Shown piece by piece: positions 61,086-64,000 of a stretch of DNA of 64,000 nucleotides. How positions within the stretch are numbered: position 1 is the first letter of the stretch; every line of letters begins with the position of its first letter. The translations under genes were made by a program, and so were the position numbers. A model generated the notes under the pieces. It was not told the DNA's origin and searched no databases. It was given only the letters and a program-made list of their open reading frames with translations. Origin of the DNA: Nitrococcus mobilis. GTDB taxonomy: Bacteria > Pseudomonadota > Gammaproteobacteria > Nitrococcales > Nitrococcaceae. The DNA is taken from the NCBI GenBank assembly GCA_024102725.1, contig JAGFJL010000122.1:21726-85725 (forward strand). The letters run 5' to 3'.

Positions 61086-63347
61086 ATGCACGAACCACAT
61101 CGCCATCCCCTGGTTTTCTGGGTGGGTTTATTGTGCGCCCCAGCCGTGGCCACGGCCGCAGCCAACCCACCCGACCTCGGCCCCATAATGCTGGAGCGCA
61201 TAAAGGTCGTCAAAAGCAGGGAGGAGGCCGGCTCCACCCCCGGGTCAGCTCACTTTCTGGATGAAAGCGACATCCGCCAACAAAGCTATGCTGACGTCAA
61301 CCGTATCCTGCGCAAGGTGCCCGGCGTCTACCTGCGCGAGGAGGACGGCTACGGTTTGTTCCCCAATATCAGCCTGCGCGGCGTGGACACCTCGCGCTCG
61401 GCCAAGATCACCATCATGGAGGACGGCGTGCTCACGGCGCCGGCGCCTTACTCCGCGCCGGCCGCCTATTACTCCCCCAGCGCCGGGCGCATGAGCGGTT
61501 TGGAGGTACTCAAAGGCAGCAGCCAGGTGAAATACGGCCCGCAGACCACCGGCGGCGTCATCAACTATCTTTCCACTCCTATCCCCACCGAGCAACGCAC
61601 CTATGTGCGCAGCCTCTATGGCAGCTACAACGAGCTGCGGGTGCATGCTTTCACGGGCAATACGCTGGATACGCCAGTGGGGAAAATCGGCTATCTGGTA
61701 GAGGGTTACGTGCGCCGCGCCGACGGCTTCAAGAGCATCGATCGGACGCCCGATTTTCGCGACAGCGAGGACACAGGCTTTAGTAACCTGGAGCCCATGA
61801 TCAAGCTAAGTTGGGAGCCCAACTCCTCGATATATCAGCGCTTCGAGTTCAAATACGGCCATACCGACAGGGACGCCAACGAGACCTACCTGGGCCTGTC
61901 CGAGGATGACTTCAATGACGACCCGTTCCGCCGCTACTCGGCTTCGCGCTTCGACAACATCGACACCCAGCACGATCGCACCTACCTGCGCCACCTCATC
62001 GCGCCCACCGACAACCTGGACATCCTCACCACGGTTTATTACGCCGGCTTCGAGCGTAACTGGTTCAAGCTGCACGACCTGCGCGACATCCCGGGCGTGG
62101 GCAACATGAGCCTTTCCGGGGCACTGGCCGGGGGCGCCGGAGGGGCCGGGCTGGCCGTGCTCAAGGGCGAAGCCCCGGGCACCCTGATGGTGCGTAACAA
62201 CAGCCGCGAGTACGGCCTCCAGGGAATCGAGTCGGTGGTGCACTACGCCTTCGACACCGGCGCGCTGCGGCACGAACTCGCCGTGGGGGGCCGGGCGCAC
62301 TACGATTACGTGCGCCGCTTTCAGCGCGACGAGCTGTTCGTGCAGGAGGCCAACGGCACGATCAGTAGCCAGGACCCCGGCACCCCGGGCGACGCCGGCA
62401 ACCGCAAGCAGGAAACCAACGCGCTGGCCACCTACATCCAGGATGAAATCCGCTACGGCCGGTGGACGTTCATGCCGGGCGTGCGCTTCGAGCACCTGGA
62501 TTATGAATTCACCGATTTCGCCAACCAGTCCAACAGCGGCTCCACCTCCAATAACCTATGGGGTGGCGGTTTGGGCGTGGTCTATGTATGGAATCCGGCC
62601 TGGTCCACCTTCGGCGGCGCGTATCGGGGCTTCTCCCCCGCCGGACCCAGCGGGAGTCTCAACGGCGTGAACGAAGAGACCAGTCTGGGCCTGGAGCTCG
62701 GCACGCGCTACACCGATCCGAACAGCGCCCTGCGCGCCGAGGTGGTGGGCTTCCTCACCGAGTTCGACGACCTGATCGTCATCGACAACATCGGCGGCAC
62801 GGGCACCGGCCAGACGGAGAATTTCGGCGAAGTGCGGGCTTATGGCGCGGAAGTCTTTCTCTCCTATGACCCCGGCATCGCCAACAAGTGGGCGCTGCAT
62901 AACCCCTACTTCGTGAGCTTCACCTATACCAACGCGGAACAACAAAACGACGCCGCGTCCACCGATCCGGAGTCCATCTTCAGCTTCGGCGAGAAAGGCA
63001 ACAAGGTCCCCTACATCCCCGAGTTCCAGCTCACCGCTGGGGCCGGCCTGGAGACGGCCAAGTGGGGCGTGAATGCCAGGGTCATCTACGTCGACGAGAC
63101 CTTCACAAGCGCCAGCAACACCACTGCGCAGGTGGATGGCGCCGGAAATCCTGATGCCCGCTTCGGCAAGACCGACGCTTACTGGCTAATGGACCTCACC
63201 GGTCGTTACCAAGTCAGTTCCAAGGTGAAGCTGCTCGCCGGCGTCCATAACCTGCTCGACAAGGAATATCTGGTCTCGCGCCAGCCTCACGGCCCTCGCC
63301 CCGGCCAGCCCAGGTTCCTTTACGCGGGTCTGGAAGTCCAGCTCTGA
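61086..63347 (+). CDS. TonB-dependent outer-membrane receptor, FecA-like
   Basis: The 753-residue protein begins at the ATG at 61086 with a signal peptide (FWVGLLCAPAVATAAA). It then has a plug domain with SYADVNRILRKVPGVYLREE, FPNISLRGVDTSRSAKITIM, SGLEVLKGSSQVKYGPQTTG and VINYLS, followed by a 22-strand-type barrel ending RQPHGPRPGQPRFLYAGLEV. A segment near LERIKVV may serve as the TonB box. The plug resembles ferric-citrate FecA-type receptors; the substrate cannot be fixed from sequence. The last residue is Leu rather than the usual Phe. No FecIR-like or transport genes are adjacent. Confidence 0.9.
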   Translation: MHEPHRHPLVFWVGLLCAPAVATAAANPPDLGPIMLERIKVVKSREEAGSTPGSAHFLDESDIRQQSYADVNRILRKVPGVYLREEDGYGLFPNISLRGVDTSRSAKITIMEDGVLTAPAPYSAPAAYYSPSAGRMSGLEVLKGSSQVKYGPQTTGGVINYLSTPIPTEQRTYVRSLYGSYNELRVHAFTGNTLDTPVGKIGYLVEGYVRRADGFKSIDRTPDFRDSEDTGFSNLEPMIKLSWEPNSSIYQRFEFKYGHTDRDANETYLGLSEDDFNDDPFRRYSASRFDNIDTQHDRTYLRHLIAPTDNLDILTTVYYAGFERNWFKLHDLRDIPGVGNMSLSGALAGGAGGAGLAVLKGEAPGTLMVRNNSREYGLQGIESVVHYAFDTGALRHELAVGGRAHYDYVRRFQRDELFVQEANGTISSQDPGTPGDAGNRKQETNALATYIQDEIRYGRWTFMPGVRFEHLDYEFTDFANQSNSGSTSNNLWGGGLGVVYVWNPAWSTFGGAYRGFSPAGPSGSLNGVNEETSLGLELGTRYTDPNSALRAEVVGFLTEFDDLIVIDNIGGTGTGQTENFGEVRAYGAEVFLSYDPGIANKWALHNPYFVSFTYTNAEQQNDAASTDPESIFSFGEKGNKVPYIPEFQLTAGAGLETAKWGVNARVIYVDETFTSASNTTAQVDGAGNPDARFGKTDAYWLMDLTGRYQVSSKVKLLAGVHNLLDKEYLVSRQPHGPRPGQPRFLYAGLEVQL

Positions 63348-63491
63348 GCGAGATTCCAGTCAGAGTGATACAGCGGTAGAAACCGCTTAGCAATTGACTG
63401 AATGTCGACGAGCGGTTTCGACAGGAGCACCAGCATCGAATGCATCTCCGGCTGTTCAATATTCCAGGGGTCTTCTCTAATCATCAAAATT

Positions 63492-63880
63492 ATCGGGTAG
63501 GAGGCGGGGGGTCACCGGGTAGCCGGAGGCGGTCACCCGCCTCCGGCTACCACAGAACGTAACGTAGCGGGCGGTTTTCCCGCACTGCGCTCTTCGGAGC
63601 TTGCTTCACAGCACAGCGATAGCCTGCAACTCCCGGTACGGAAGATACAGCTTCGGCCGCTGCATCGGATAGCGCGTCTTGATCCGGTGGAAGCTCTCCC
63701 ATGTGACATGACCCTTGCGGTTGCGGGTGCAATAGAGGGTAAAACCCAAAAAGGAGAGGGTCTGTGGGCATCGTCTCTCTCGGCTGCCCGCCTGCCGCTG
63801 GGCGAAGCGACCAAATTCGACGAGCTTCGTCTTGCTCGGCTCCAATCTCAGGGTGAACTTCTCCAACCGCTTGCCTAACG
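63492..63880 (-). mobile_element. 3' remnant of a degenerate group II intron
   Basis: On the minus strand a fragment of the intron reverse transcriptase (63866-63606) is followed by a domain-V-like hairpin at 63593-63554: AGAGC, GCGG, a GAAA loop, CCGC and GTTCT, including the AGC triad. Next comes a perfect 14-bp hairpin with a 4-base loop (63550-63537 with 63532-63519) in the place of domain VI. The 3' end is probably near 63492, after CCCGAT. Domains I-IV upstream of the reverse transcriptase are not seen before the next in-frame stop, so the element cannot move by itself. Confidence 0.62.
63606..63866 (-). pseudogene. Fragment of a group II intron reverse transcriptase/maturase
   Basis: The 86-codon frame has reverse-transcriptase thumb/palm-end blocks: PSKTKLVEFGRFA and LSFLGFTLYCTRNRKG. 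It then jumps directly to a sequence like the extreme C-terminus of these proteins (VTWESFHRIKTRYPMQRPKL). The maturase (X) domain of about 100 residues that should lie between is deleted, and an in-frame TGA stops the frame just upstream. It is therefore a dead fragment. Confidence 0.75.
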
Positions 63881-64000
63881 ATCATGGTGGCTGGCACCAC
63901 CCCCGAAGATGAAAGAGACTCTCAGATGGAAGGTGGCGGGTAGAGGTCGTGATAGTCTTTGGTGGTTTAACCCCGTGCCTAACGTGACCCGCCGGACTGA

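Noticed and set aside
63373..63388. AGCGGT/ACCGCT hairpin after the TonB receptor as an intrinsic terminator
   Set aside because: The stem is only 6 bp and no T-tract follows.
63214..63459. 81-codon minus-strand frame over the receptor 3' end
   Set aside because: It is arginine- and cysteine-rich shadow sequence; another frame in the same stretch is more protein-like and is reported as a low-interest finding.

Overview
This window is chromosomal DNA of a GC-rich, Gram-negative gammaproteobacterium. The evidence is an mraZ-led division and cell-wall cluster, complete Mla and partial Lpt outer-membrane lipid transport sets, sspAB beside a cytochrome bc1 operon, lpoA-yraN-diaA, and an rpoN-hpf-ptsN-hprK-rapZ-ptsH block. 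Having hprK together with short-form hisG fits the Chromatiales/Ectothiorhodospiraceae side of the class better than the enterics, but this is inference and I cannot name a genus.

Layout. 1-11285 (minus): the dcw cluster, read from mraZ through rsmH, ftsL, ftsI, murE, murF, mraY, murD, ftsW and murG to a truncated murC at the window edge. Its sigma-70-like promoter and four MraZ boxes lie at 11313-11376. 11577-11940 (minus): RNase P RNA. 11978-16123: rsmI, then divergent lpoA-yraN-diaA. 16124-19925 (minus): petA-petB-petC followed by sspA-sspB. 20095-22124: a Nif3-family gene and a divergent DegS/AlgW-type protease. 22134-28795 (minus): mlaFEDCB-ibaG-murA-hisG-hisD. 29068-37635 (plus): kdsD-kdsC-lptC-lptA-lptB-rpoN-hpf-ptsN-hprK-rapZ-ptsH. 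37664-55021 (minus): a small conserved gene, pmbA, tldD, a nitrilase, yhdP, rng, maf, rlmH, rsfS, nadD, proA, holA, lptE and leuS.

From about 55254 to the end the window is more accessory: a zinc-ribbon protein, an orphan NarL-type response regulator, an orphan RpoE-like ECF sigma factor with a basic N-terminal extension, a DUF938 methyltransferase, a broken SIMPL-domain gene, an astacin-like zinc protease with no visible signal peptide, a TonB-dependent receptor behind a weak Fur-like site, and the 3' remnant of a group II intron.

Most of the window serves the envelope: peptidoglycan synthesis (mur genes, mraY, ftsW, ftsI, lpoA, murA), LPS assembly (kdsD, kdsC, lptABC, lptE), phospholipid homeostasis (mla) and envelope-stress proteolysis (algW-like). 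I found no convincing new multi-gene system. The best leads are a non-canonical HprK lacking the usual catalytic-region histidine, the extended orphan sigma factor, the apparently cytosolic astacin-like protease, and two decayed loci (SIMPL gene and group II intron) whose deletions can be read directly.
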